From contig NC_092797.1 in the NCBI RefSeq assembly GCF_918797505.1, positions 28,409,372-28,473,371 on the forward strand: DNA of 64,000 bases, written 5' to 3'. The notes beneath the pieces were generated by a model, which saw nothing but the letters and a program-made list of their open reading frames with translations, had not been told where the DNA came from and searched no databases. Both the position numbers and the translations under genes were made by a program. The DNA is from Bemisia tabaci. Taxonomy: Eukaryota > Arthropoda > Insecta > Hemiptera > Aleyrodidae. Each line of letters opens with the position of its first letter. Position 1 is the first letter of the stretch. Below are positions 43,673 to 56,030 of the stretch, one piece after another.

Positions 43673-44327
43673 GGATTTTAAAGACCCCGGCTCTGAAATT
43701 GGCAAACTGCACCACATTTTCAGTCTACCTTTTCTGCACCCTTGTGAGGTTGGTGATATTTTTGCTGCATTTAAGTCAGATCAGCCAGCTAGCGACAAGT
43801 TAGACAAATTCATGGATTATCTATGCGACTTTTTTGTTTCGGAAAGTGCCATGTTTCCCCCTTCCATGTGGGCTGCCTGCATTTTGTTTCAATTGTTTCC
43901 CACAAAAATTCACCCAACATCTTCTCATAATTATTTTAAATCCATTTTTACGTTTCAACAATTTTGACACGGACTTCAAATTGCTAAGTTTCTTTTGATG
44001 TTTTTTAACTCTCATTTATAATTGCTGCGACGTTGCTAATTTGTCTTCTTTTTCTCTCAGCCGGGAGGGAATTGGGCGATCCCGACTTACACTAGGGAAC
44101 AACATAAGTATCCATGGTAAAAATACCAAACCACGTATTTTGGTTTGAGACTTTTAAGACTTCCTGTCATACTTCGTTTTTTAACCCTTAGATAACTATA
44201 AGCCGTCTCAAATTGACCCAAAGCTGGCTAAAAACCTTGTGCCCCGCGTGTTTTATGGCGCCGGTATACACGAGCCGTAGATAAAGGTCTACAGTTTACA
44301 TCAAAGGAAGAATCAGACATCAAATTG

Positions 44328-44333
<6 letters not shown>

Positions 44334-44374
<41 letters not shown>
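44334..44374. repeat. Poly(A) run of about 41 bases
   Basis: Homopolymer within the right arm of the 1.9 kb palindrome. Confidence 0.85.
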
Positions 44375-44377
<3 letters not shown>

Positions 44378-44611
44378 GGTGTCGAAGATAGAATAGACGT
44401 AATTACCTAGTCCTTGTTTCTTAACTTTTCTTTCTCCCAAATCTGAGCGACACTTCGATAATAAATTTATTGGCAGCATAGACCAGAGCATTCAGAGTTC
44501 ACGCCTCGCGCCATCGCGCCTTCAATTTTACAGATACAACCCGGACATCCATCAAGTACGAATAGTTGTATCTCTGCGCCGTCATTAACGCTTGTCCTTT
44601 CCCTTGTCGTT

Positions 44612-44830
44612 TGTATATTTGTATATTTGTAATATTTGTAATATTTGTAATATTTGTAATATTTGTAATATTTGTAATATTTGTAATATTTGTAATATTT
44701 GTAATATTTGTAATATTTGTAATATTTGTAATATTTGTAATATTTGTAATATTTGTAATATTTGTAATATTTGTAATATTTGTAGTTTGTAATATTTGTA
44801 GTTTGTAATATTTTTAGTAATATTTGTAAT
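44612..44830. repeat. 9-bp satellite (AATATTTGT)n
   Basis: About 20 near-perfect units, then a degraded end with a TAGTTTGT variant. The 9-bp period keeps several frames open on both strands, which creates artefactual peptides of repeated IFV, NIC and YKY. Confidence 0.93.
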
Positions 44831-44926
44831 TTATTTTGGGCAATGCAATACAACATCACTCCGGAGCACAAATATGCGCATCGTGGTGGTCGTTTTGCGT
44901 TGGAAACGCGTACCTCGGTTTGCGGA

Positions 44927-45162
44927 GCACAGTGGATCGAGTTAATTAAGGAGGTCGGACATGAATTTGTTTTACGAAAACAGCAAATTTCGATGTTTAT
45001 TTCGTCACATTATAAATTTTCAGGGGTGCTAATGACAGAAAATTTCACGAGGAAACCAACGGAACTACTTTTAGAACCTCAAAATTTTGTATAAACGGAC
45101 TTATAAGCTTTTAAAGTTTCCAAATTCTGTCCGACCTCTTCTACTGACTCGATCCACTGTGC
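44927..45162. mobile_element. 236 bp inverted-repeat element, GTGGATCGAGT family
   Basis: Ends GCACAGTGGATCGAGT and ACTCGATCCACTGTGC, with adjacent AGGAGGTCGG and CCGACCTCTTC. The same termini occur at 61838 and 63623. Confidence 0.68.
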
Positions 45163-45409
45163 AGCGTCTCAGACTTCCTGTCGTGCTTTATTTCCTACAC
45201 GGAAAACTACTTAAATTGTGATTTCTCGGAAACTTCCTTAATTTTGCCTCTATGTGCGAAAATGTTCTGGTAAGATTTAAAGCCGCTTTGTTGGTTCGGT
45301 CTCCTTTAGAAAATGAAATAGAGATGGAGATTTTGAAACACCGCAATCGGGCTACGAGTTTTTGCAGTTTCGCCGTCTTTTAAACCACTATATCGTAGGA
45401 GGTCATGAA

Positions 45410-45637
45410 CACTGGAAAAAAGACACATTGGAACTATAGTCCAGACTCTTAAAAACATCGACAAGAAAAAATACTCTTGATTCGATCGGATTTTTGCTTG
45501 AATCAAGAACCAAGCCTCTTAATTTGAGCGGATTTCCTTTTGATTTCAGCAAAAATCTGATTGAATCAATAGTATTTTTTCTTGTCAATGTTTTCAAGAG
45601 TCTGCACTCTAGATCCAATACGGTTTTTTTTCCAGTG
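45410..45637. mobile_element. 228 bp foldback MITE with CACTGG ends
   Basis: Ends CACTGGAAAAAA and TTTTTTTTCCAGTG. The arms pair for about 90-100 bp, including GACTCTT..AAAACATCGACAAG and its complement. AA flanks both ends; superfamily uncertain. Confidence 0.72.
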
Positions 45638-46700
45638 AATGCTCCTCAAAATTGATGGAGTCAAAAAGCACGATTTCAAAGGATTGATATCTAAAAGTAG
45701 GATTATCATTTGTTTTTGTTTTTTTTTTTTTTTTACTTTTTTGCTTTTCTTTCCTCTTTTTTGGCTGAAGAAAAAACCACATGCTACGTGGTACAGATAA
45801 CTGAAATCATAGTCCATAATCTAAAATCATAAGAGCAACGCGTAACGCATACAAAATTGCAGTTTATCACTCCCTGCTCCCCGCGCCGCGCCTCGCTTAT
45901 TTAACGTTGCGGTGGAAGACCATGTTGCATGATACAAATATTTTGGCACCTAAGTTGCCTGAATTGCATAACCGTCAAGATGTAGGAGCATGAAGCCTCT
46001 CGAACGTATTTTCACGCGTAAAATAAAATTAATCGCAATTAATACTAACAGTTCTTGGCACGAGAGACTTAAGAGGGCCGTCCAATCAAACAACACCAAA
46101 AAATGAGTTTACCTCCATGCCTAATTGATAATCAGTAGGTTTATACAGTCTCTATTACTGTCACCATGTTTATTTATAGTAGGCAAAAAGTGCTAGGCCG
46201 TGCGTTAATGATAGGGGATGGTACATCGGTCATTGACCGATGAACCCACACTGAAGCTCAGATTGACGATGATGAACGAATTTGAAACATAAATATACCC
46301 ACGAAAAGATTCATCCTCTTCGTGTATAAAGATTACAAGCCCAGGCTGGCTCAAAATGTCGTGAGACATGTGTAAAAAACAGTTTTAGACATTAATTTGT
46401 TTGTTTAAATCTTTCGATTTTTTTTCTTTTTTTAACTTGAAATGGGCGCATTACACTTTAATACACCCCTGATTCCGCCTTTCATTGATTTTAATCTGAC
46501 TGATTTTGACTTTTCTCGCACTTTCATCGACTTGATAGTTGGATCTGTTCAGCGTCTAGTGCTAACTAATGACGGCTTAATCATGCCAACTTTTATGAGG
46601 GTGAAAAAAATGCTCCGTCTGATTGGCACGGAATTCGTCTCCACGAAGGGATTAATTTACCCACAAATTCGGTCACGGCTAACACCCCCCTGCCAGCCCC
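45638..46700. other. No recognised gene
   Basis: It contains a 91-codon open frame at 46442-46717 without recognisable domains and a 19-bp palindrome CATCGGTCATTGACCGATG near 46223. Nothing else is supported. Confidence 0.4.
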
Positions 46701-47429
46701 CGCCAGCGCGGTTGTAAACCCTCGCGTGCACCCAAGTTCATATTGAATGAAATCCAACTCCTATGTAAACAACCGCGGAGGAAAATCAATATTTTACACT
46801 TATTTATTTAGTCCCTCGCCGGACAAATGACCAGGAACTCCGAAATGAATCCTCCCCAGACGCTGGAACCGTTATTGTTGCCCTTAAATAACATAAATTC
46901 AATTTCGACCGCGCTTCTGCCTCCGTTTTTCCTTCCTTTTTTTCATTATTCAACACCCGTCTGCAGACAGGCCACGGGTAACCTTTGCAACTTGGTCGAT
47001 AGAGAAGGTGCGTTGCCAATCTAAGCATCCCCCGCTCATTTCCGAATCCGTCGTTGATATTTCTCAAGTTTCCGTCGTCGAGACTTTCCTTTTCGCGGAT
47101 GAAATAAGCCTTGTCTCGGGTGAATTTTCTAGGTTATTCGGCCCTTGAACGGCGGAGCAGTTAAAATCAATGTGGGAACATTTTTCACGGCTGAGGGCGC
47201 GGTGTGCGGCGGCGCCGCCGGTTGGCACCACTGCCCGAGTGTGACGTTTTCCGGGGAACGTTAGTTCGGATCGCAGGCAGCCCTCGAGAGGTTGTGTCGC
47301 TCGGCCAGGCTCCGTTATTTACGCCCCTGTTGTTTATGTTTCTTGCTTCGCTCGGATGTGAAATGTCAGCTAGATGTGCACCGCGTGTCGTAGTTTAGTC
47401 CCGCAACTCGTGTCTCCGCCTCAAGAGAA
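46700..47429 (+). promoter_or_regulatory. GC-richer, CpG-containing island; possible promoter and 5' UTR
   Basis: It is clearly less AT-rich than the surroundings, with many CG dinucleotides (for example GGCGGCGCCGCCGG near 47206). No repeat arms are seen. It leads directly into a short ATG exon candidate at 47430. Composition and position are the only support. Confidence 0.3.
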
Positions 47430-47450
47430 ATGCTCCAGAAAGTTTTCGCC
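47430..47450 (+). CDS. Candidate first coding exon of an unidentified gene
   Basis: ATG CTC CAG AAA GTT TTC GCC is followed at once by the perfect donor GTAAGT. The start context GAGAAATGC is acceptable. It encodes only MLQKVFA in phase 0. No downstream exon was identified in the window, so this remains a suggestion. Confidence 0.25.
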
Positions 47451-49044
47451 GTAAGTCTAGTTAACCTCAAACACCTATTCCAGTTTTCAAAGGGATCCTC
47501 ATCTCCTCAGATCCAGTATGCATGGAAGCAAAATCGTCAAACCAAAATTATATTTTCACATTTTTAGATGCAATGGATTCCTGATCGCAGTGACGGATAA
47601 GCTCATTTTACCATCGGAAAAATCGGAGTATCGAAGAATGCTTAAGGAGCGCTTCCTTTCCACTTCAATCCAGCTCGCATAATATCATTTTTACAATTAT
47701 TTATATGCTACCTTAATATTTTGGAACAAATTTCTGTGAAAGTAATCTGTCTCTCGACGGATTTTTTCAGGGGACACGAAATTTTCAACCAGACACATTT
47801 CAGCATAAAAGATTTAAAATGTATCAATACGTTTAACAGAATCATTTTATTTCATATTTTAATAACAATATGCGGGGGAAAAATAGATTGTAATAGTTTG
47901 TGATTATCCTACACCCTCTGGAATTCATTTCGCAAAGTATCTTGACCCAAAGTAGGGGAGTGGGGGCTCATCTGGACCTGACTTTCCCGAGGTGATTCTA
48001 ATGAATGTGAACCACAGGATATGAATGTTTTACCCTGCACGAACCGGAAGTATCTCCAGCTACCAAAATCTGCTTAGAATAGGTTTGAACGGGCTTTTAC
48101 TTTTGAATAGGAAATTTTACTCCCCCCAAAAAATGAAATCTGAACCCGTGGGGACAGCGGAACCAGGAATTCTAACTCAAGAAATCATTGCAAACTTTAT
48201 CAAAAAGAGCTTCACATATGGACCAACCAACAAGGTTGGAATTCAATCATTAGCATGTCATCAGATTCGAGCTCAAGTGGTTTTATTCATTTTTATTCTT
48301 AATGTAGCTAAATTAACTTTCTTCTTATATTAATTTCAGTCTGAATGACCGTAAACGCCGTTTTATGCCCTCTTCCACCTCCGCACTCACTTCAACTAAC
48401 TTGAAGCCATCTTCTAGGGGGAAAATACGTATCAGAGCGGTAGATCTCTTGCCAATGATTCAGCCCCAATTAAGACTTGGATTTCAAAATTTTTCTAGAA
48501 ACAAACTTAATAAGTGATGAAAGTACACATGTATAGGTACACAGCAAAAACTATAAAAATGCATTAAACATGCTTAGAAATATTATCCAAGAGATTTCAA
48601 GCTGAGCCAGGGTTTCGAGAAACAAGTTCTATAGGTATAACTTATCAATCCCATCAAAACACATATTGCGTGGAAGTATCAAACATGGCTAATTACTTGA
48701 CGTGACACTGTCAATGTTTCTATATAAAATTTGATATTTTCTCACCACAGCAATTTTTGTTTAGGCTTAAAATGGGAAATTCCTTTTTTCACCAGAATTT
48801 CTGCCATAAGTGATTCAAGTGACCACTTATACTTCAACCGCCCCCTCTCTCCCATTTTGGATAACTTTTTCGTAAAAGAAGAAAAAGTAAAAGAAAGGAT
48901 GAAGACAAGGATAACCTTTGAGAAAAGATTCTGAAACGTTGCAGTGAACTTACATCATTTTTGCTGCGCATGGTATCCAATCGATTCAAAGTTCTTTTCA
49001 TCTCTTTCATAATATGTGAACACGAATGGAGATTGAGCAAGGGA
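47451..49044. other. No recognised gene
   Basis: AT-rich, unique-looking DNA. Open frames at 47721-47903 and 48025-48333 have no recognisable domains. It would be intron if 47430-47450 is a real first exon. Confidence 0.4.
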
Positions 49045-49400
49045 ACGGGCGCGCGTTGATGACGGCGCAGAGATACAAATATTCGTACTTGATGGATGTC
49101 CGTGTTGCGTCTGCCGAATTGAAGGCGCTATGGCGGAAGGCGTGAAATCGCAATGCTCCGCTCCATGCTGCTAGTGAGGTGTGGCTTAACTTCGGGAGGA
49201 ATGTTAAAGAGACGAGGCCCGAGCACCTGCTATCTTTGACTTTTTAGACACTCGATATTTATCTCTTTTTACTTTCTCTCTATACCCTAGGGTAGAGGAA
49301 GTATTTTTTTTTAAATTTGATGTCTGATTTTTTTATGGTGAATTTTTAGACCTATATCTAATGCTTGTATGTACTGGCCTCATACATTTATTTACATTTT
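49045..49400. repeat. Dispersed repeat D, partial copy
   Basis: Begins GCGCGTTGATGACGGCGCAG and follows the 3' half of repeat D. It carries an inserted hairpin motif with ACCCTAGGGTA near 49284. Confidence 0.72.
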
Positions 49401-52050
49401 TATTCCCCGTGGGTTTTTTTAGAATATTTTAAACGATACGATACTTGAAAATTTCTTTCCATGAAAATTTCGCGAAATTTCTAAAATCAGGAGTAACTAC
49501 TGACTGAAAATCTAATCTCGAAATTAATTATCGTCCAGTACATTTCTTTTTCCAGTATTTATTAAAGAAAAGTGTCAAATGCGGCCATAAAGCTCACCTT
49601 TACAGCAAGGCCTCTGTTGCGTTACTTCATTGTTAGCGCCGATCTGTTCTGTGCACTTTGATACGGCAAAAATATACGTCTAATTTTAATATTTTCAACT
49701 CACTATGTTCCTCCCCCCACCCCCTCAGCTTTAGATATTTTCCTCCAGATAGACTACATTGTTCTCAACTGCAATAGATTATGTCTTTTGCGATGAGGAG
49801 AGAGGAAAGTATAAGGAGGTATGAGAAGGATCATAATAAATACCAATCAAACTGGAGGATTGCAACCGACTTTTGGAAATAACGCCTTTTTATTAACGGC
49901 GAGTTACCGTCTCCGCGTACTAAAACATCCACGCGCTTTGATATACCACCAAATCCACATGAACCTTTTCGGAATCGAAATTGCAGGATTTAACATGAGA
50001 AATCAGTTCGCGCAGTCACTTGATTTATTTCTTCCACAATTCGCGGCTGAAATGACGTAATCTCAGCTAAAAGCTAAAAGCGAGGGACTGTACCGATTTA
50101 TGGAAAGAAGAATTCAAAAAAGCACTCACATGAAAGACATATTTTGATGACTCTCTCTTGCCCCCAGACCGTGAAATGATATAAGCCCCTGAAAATTTTC
50201 TTCGCGGTGTCTGTATAACGACCCAAACTTCCGTCCTAACAAAGTTGACCTTTATGGGCTGGATGCTTTCAAGCACTGTTTACACAGCTTCAAATTTATT
50301 TTCGAGCCTGAAACGGCCAAGTTTATTCACGGCATTATAAACCACGCATATCTCAAACAGCGCGGCTCGCAGGAAAGCAAAGTAAACTTTCGCGGGCCAT
50401 CGAAGGTTTATTTAAGCTGACGGGCGTCTATTGAGGCGTTTATGAAATTTAAGCCTCACTCAGCCCTCCCATTAGCGGGAGAGACTTTAAAAGCGCATCC
50501 ATAACTTTATTTTCTTGCTGATTTTGAGGCTTCCGTTTTTAGTTAAAGTATTAGTGTAAGCTTATCCGTCCGACGAGTTTGAAAAAAGGACGGCATGGTG
50601 AGAGAAGTAGAGATTTTAGCGCAAAAAAGTACCCTATACGCTGTGGTCGATCAATTATTTATGAGAACCACAAGAGGAACTAAAAGGGGGTTTGCTCTCC
50701 AAAACACACACGCACATACCCTCACTCATACACCTTCACTTGATCCCGTGTTTTATTTAAACACGGGACCAAGGGTCACGGGGACACGGGTCACTTCTAT
50801 TGTGAATAGAGCCATCTCTGCCTGATGACGTCGAATTGTTGGTTGCAAGTTGGTTCAACGCCTAAATAAAATTTTTCGCACTCAGTGGATGTCCGTGGTT
50901 GCATACAGATGAAAATGAAGGCACTTTGCCTTATTCGATTCCCACATCTAATACGGAGCGTCATCGTCGCATGTTGCTCGCAACTGTCCACGTTGTTTTC
51001 GAGAGTTTTATGTATCGAATATTCTCTTTATTTAATGTTAGAAATATGAGGCAAGCAACAAAATATTTTAAAATTTTCGCATGGTATGGATGTGAGAGAT
51101 AAATTATTAAAATGTTCATTCATCAAAAACAGATGAACCTCATTTTTGACACACGAAAAACGTTTTATTCTATTCGTTAACGTCCAGATTCTCTTTAAAG
51201 ATGGATTTTTAAGTGAAGATTCGATTTCTCAATTTGCAATTTAGTTACTTCATCTCTTGTACACCACTCCATTGCACTGCCTTGTAACATTTTCTCGCAT
51301 TAATTTAATAAGATCTATCCTGTATGGGATGCATCAACAGTTTCCCATGATGTTTTCAAAGAGTAATCTCAATAATTAAATGAGATAAAATAATGACAAA
51401 TCTGAAACTCCTATATTTATTAGAAAATCATAAATTTGACATTCATTTCCCAACATGCCTTTTAGAATTTTTTTTCCTTTTACGGTTGGATCGTGAAATT
51501 TCTACTGGTGACAGTAGAAATATTGCACAATCTTGAATACAATGGTTGTGGATTTGTTTTCTTTTGGAGACATCCAATTTGTGTACATGAAACGACTCAA
51601 TTTAGTGACTGTCTCTTCAATTACCGTTGAAATGCGGGCATTCAGAATGAGGTGAAGACGAGGAGAGGGGAGAGGGGTAAAGGGGCGGTTGGTTCGTTTA
51701 AATGAATGAATAATACGTTCGGATTCTTTACGATATTGATTATAGAAACGCGAATGACCTACTGAAGACTTGTTTATTCTAGATTTAACACGAGACGGCT
51801 CCCAGCTCCAGTCGCGAAAGCAGTAATGATCGGCCCATCATTGCAAAATCGAACGGTGAATTTTGAATTCTCTCCATCGATTCACGGAGGAAATGCATGA
51901 AAATTCTCGTAAATTTGGCAAATCTTTGTGCAAATATCCCACAGACACAACGTTCACGGAATGAAGAATTTCTTCGTTGAAATTGCGCTGAGTGGGTGTA
52001 CATTATTCCTATTTAAGTACGTGCTAATTAAATGGTTGACTGACCCACAT
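49401..52050. other. No recognised gene; scattered GC-richer unique DNA
   Basis: The stretch at about 50280-50540 is richer in CG than its flanks, with no repeat partner found. Short open frames here show no known domain. Confidence 0.4.
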
Positions 52051-52423
52051 TATATCGAGGTAAAACTACCAAACCATGGATTTTGATTGTGATGTCCGAG
52101 AAACTCCGCCAAAGTTTCATATTTCGAGAGGATACCTTTCAAAATTTTTGCGGTAAATACTCAAAAAATATTGTTGAAAGAGCAAAGAACAATCAAGTGA
52201 AATTTTTTACAAAAATAAGAACGAAGCTTCTGTCCCAAATTTTGCTGATTTTTACGTGTCAGCAGAGGAGAGGTTGGTGAAAATCTCAGTTGAAAATCCC
52301 AAGAGTTTCTTAGTAAAAATGCAACGTGCGAGTGGAAAATTTCTCAAGGTGAAATCTAGGTACGTCCTCTCGTCTGGAAAACGACGGTATGTCCTCAGTT
52401 CGTCACCTCCCTGGCATAAGGGC

Positions 52424-52515
52424 GTATCTCAATTCCTACGTGAACCCTGTTTCACATATGAATCCATGCTTCCTGGGGCTCTTGCGGAAATCGAGATACG
52501 CCCTTGCGCCAACGA
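52424..52515. repeat. Small inverted repeat AAGGGCGTATCTC
   Basis: AAGGGCGTATCTC (near 52428) and GAGATACGCCCTT (near 52493) are inverted about 65 bp apart. This suggests a small MITE and explains part of the open frame at 52256-52705. Confidence 0.5.
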
Positions 52516-53198
52516 GTTTCGTTTAGATGTTGCGTCACCGTCGCCTGGGACTGCGCTTTCCATGCCCATTTACATCGTAATTCATGTTCATCGTGCAGTA
52601 AAAATTGAATCCATCGCGCAGGTAATGGAATACGTCAATTTTAAAACCAGTCGCCCTATACCATCTTTCCTCCCCCGAGTTTCGAGAGAAAAACGGCGGC
52701 TATAACAAATAGCTCGGCGGTGGTCTTAAAATGTAAATCCTCCTCCACTCTCACCCCCGCCATTAAAACTTTTCTCTCCATTTTTCCGCAAACCGACATC
52801 AATTTTGCGCGAGGAAGATTCCTTGCACCCTCCACTCCTGAATATTGCATCCGGACTGGTTAAAGCAATGATGCGACCGATTGAAATACGAGTCTGCATC
52901 GCGAGGCCCCTGTTAAAAATACAGCAAAAACATTAAAGATGGAATATTGTCTCGGCGTAAGATATATTAGCAGCCTTCGTACCCTGAGGAAATATTTACC
53001 TACACGAAGGACTGCATCGTATCCAATGGAGAAACTTGATTTCACAAAATAAAAACCCTCAATACCGAGCTTACGATATGCTGAGGTACCCTGAAGAAGT
53101 TAATAAAAACTTGTCATACTTAAAATCCCGAAAGAAACATCGGGAAAACATGACAGGAACGAGGAAGAACAACAGAGCCATCTGTAATAAAGTGAACA

Positions 53199-53480
53199 AT
53201 GGAGAATTTGCACGCAATTTTTTTATTGCTTCATCTGAAAGTGCCTAATGAGCTGAGTTCGCAATATTTTTCATAATTTTTTTCTGACATGGAAAATTGG
53301 AGAAAAATTGATTTAAAAGTGAGAAAATGCACCGCCTTGTGACGTCATCTGGCGGCATTTCCCATTTAAACACATGTATTCTAGCAGAATCGGTTATTTT
53401 GTCATATCTCCTCTAATTATTGCTCAATTTATGAATCAAGGGTATCTTCGTGTTCAGTTCACTCAAAGGATTCCACTTAA
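53199..53480. repeat. Dispersed repeat C, copy 2
   Basis: Matches 6203-6492 including AAATGCACCGCC, GTGACGTCATCTGGCGGC and CATTTAAACACATGTATT. Confidence 0.78.
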
Positions 53481-53619
53481 ACAGGAAATTCATCAAATTT
53501 CAGACCCTTGCAAATTCTCCATTTACCCAAAATCTTAAATGTATTTAACCGCCAGTTAAACGAGTGCAAATTTTTAACAGTCCGCTTGGGATATTGCATA
53601 GTCTAATTTTTGAAGGCAA

Positions 53620-56030
53620 ATTTTAGGTGTACACCCCCCCCCCCCCAACTTCCTAAGGGAGGTCAGGAAAGTTCAGAGACCATGAAATTCTCATTTCTTG
53701 GTGTCAATTTACCCAGGTAACCATCTTTTCCCGGAGAATAATATAAGCCAATTTTGCGACCCAAGAACAATTTTTGGAAGGGACTTTTGGGGGTTGACTG
53801 GGTCAAATTATTTAAAGTTTTTGTACTTTTTAATTTAGATACAATCAATTTCCGATTCGGAGGGAAGCCCCGATTATAAGACTATGAGCCCTTTCCATTC
53901 ACCCTTCAAGGGGGGCTAGGGGGGCTTTCATGACCATGAAATTTCGATTTCTTTAGGTCGATTACCTTCCCGTCGATTTCGCGACCGAAGAGAAATTAAG
54001 AGGGGGGGGGGGGGGGGGGGGTGAGCCGATTTTGAATTTTTAGACGCGTCAGCTCCAAAGGAAATTTCCCGTAAGTACTTTTCAAGTCCGATGCAATTGA
54101 ATCGCAATTCGATCGATGCACCCCAATTTTTAGGATCATGGCACCTCCCCCCCCCCCCCCCCCCTCTTTACCGCCCAAGGAGAGCTGGGAAGGTTTCGCG
54201 GCCTTAGTGTTACTCGGATTCCATGAGGTCAATTCCCTATTCAACCCCGCGGTCCTTGACTTCGTGCGACAACAATAAAAGGCGACAACACGCAACGCAT
54301 CGCCTATTTTCAGCTTGCGCGCAATAAGTGGACCACCCGCTAATTTGAAAAGTGGCGCGTCAATTTGTAAATTTTGCCGAGCGCGCCATGGAATTGGCGG
54401 AAACCAATGGGATGGGAGGTCTCGATTTGTTTACATTCCTGATATCTTTGATAAAGAAGTTGTAGTTGTAAACAAACGTGGTTCTTCATGTTCTTGTGAG
54501 TGTTGTGAGTGAGTCTTTAGAATATTTAAAGTCGCTCGAGGTTCCTGATTTTTTGTATAGGTGTGGAGCAGTATTTATTTTCATATCCTAATCACATCCT
54601 TCCAAAGAATATTCAATTCGGTGTGCCCTCGTTCAGTCTCCATGCTCTCAAAGTATCTGTAAGTTCTCACTTATATTCATAGTCAACGTTTGCCTCCTCG
54701 CAGTTTCACTAGCACTATACTGTTCTAACTAAGGTTTACAAATTCCAGGAAGTTTCAAACCTTCCACTTTGGTTCATTCATCAATATACTGCTTATTTAT
54801 CACTTGTCATAATGCGGTTGTCTTATCTAGATACTTACCTACTCCATACGCCTTTTCATGTCAGCATCTCACCAGTTTATTTAGGTTCTGAGTCACCTTA
54901 AAGAGGGTTTCCGTAGCAGAGAGATGAGCTGAGCTGATGCCTAGAAATGAGACTATAGAATGTGTGGGTGAAATTCCGGGTCTAATCTATTGCGTAGTGT
55001 CTACTAGGAGCCGACCGAAGTTTGGTTTTCTTACAAAATGGTTGATCTCATGCCTTGGGTGTTGCAGACCCATACATATTCCCAAGGATTGGTAACAGGA
55101 TGGAATAAATTTTCCTTGAATCCTTGTAGCCTAAGCACTTATTATTAGATAGGGAAAACAGAAAAGTTGATCTGGCGACAGATAGGCAGAGAAGACCAAA
55201 TGCATTACTTATAGCGCTGCCCTGAATATACGTACCTATTCTCATTAAATGTCAGAATTGCTAAGAGTTCAACCTTCTGTCAGTCCAATTTTTCCCCTTT
55301 GCTTGTTGCAATGCAGAGAAAAGTCAATCCCTATGGTTAAACCTACCAGAATATATATGTACGGCAGCACACAGGCATCCTCCCTCAGGCGGCAGACTAT
55401 TCAAGCACTATGCATTACTTTAAATCCAGGTTTTCTGTCAAGGTTTTGAAATTTTACCATCAAAATAAATAATCATGGAAGGACTCCTGACTTCATACTT
55501 ACCAAAGTAAGATGTGGTTCAATTCTGAACCCGAACACCCCCCCCCCCCCTCGAGACCCCCAAAAACCCGAATTTAAGGTGCAGCCCACCTCAACTTCCC
55601 AAGAGAAGTTAGGGGAGCTCAAAAGCTAAGAAATTCGGATTCATTGGTGTCAATTACTTTTGATACCACCTTTCCCCGAAGAATTCACCTCAATTTTGCG
55701 ACTAAAGAGCAAAATTTTTGGAAGGGGTAAGTACCCGCTTTTTAGAGGGTAATTTTTGGACTTAGGGTGACCCGATTTTGGATTTGAAAGTGGCAATCTA
55801 AAATGAGATGTTCAGTCCTTTTCAAGTCTAATGCAATTGGATCGTACCTAATTCCGTCGCGAATCGCAACTTTTAGGATCATGGCCCCCTCTTTATCTCC
55901 CCACGGGGGGCTGAGGTGTTTCGGAATCCTTAGGGTCGATTCCCTATTTATCCCCGCGGTCCCTCGCTGACCTCGTGTGACCCAGAAACCAAGATAAAAG
56001 TGGCGCGGGTGGTCTGAAACACCCTGTATA
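53620..56030. repeat. Repeated modules with G/C homopolymers
   Basis: The blocks at about 53640-54290 and 55540-56030 share phrases such as TTAGGATCATGGC, CAATTTTGCGAC and TTTTCAAGTC.GATGCAATTG. They carry runs of 10-20 C or G (53634, 54001, 54148, 55539). The last block ends CACCCTGTATA, a common mariner-type MITE end. The stretch between (54300-55500) holds nothing recognised. Confidence 0.5.

Larger units (their letters stand above)
42672..44603. mobile_element. 1.9 kb palindromic composite element
   Basis: The left arm 42672-43232 (about 560 bp) is repeated in reverse complement at 44018-44603. The 785 bp spacer contains the hAT-like MITE 43288-43672. The arms contain repeat D sequence and a CCAAACCACGTATTTT block. 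The right arm has a 41-base A run where the left has a short T-rich stretch. No coding sequence. Confidence 0.82.

Noticed and set aside
44467..44871. 134-codon and overlapping frames encoding YKY, IFV or NIC repeats
   Set aside because: They are translations of the 9-bp satellite and contain no real protein signal.
46442..46717. 91-codon + strand frame
   Set aside because: No recognisable motif; composition is typical of transposon-like DNA, but no terminal repeats or relatives were found in the window.
52256..52705. 149-codon + strand frame
   Set aside because: Longest clean frame of its region, but it overlaps a small inverted repeat and shows no recognisable domain, codon pattern or splice context.
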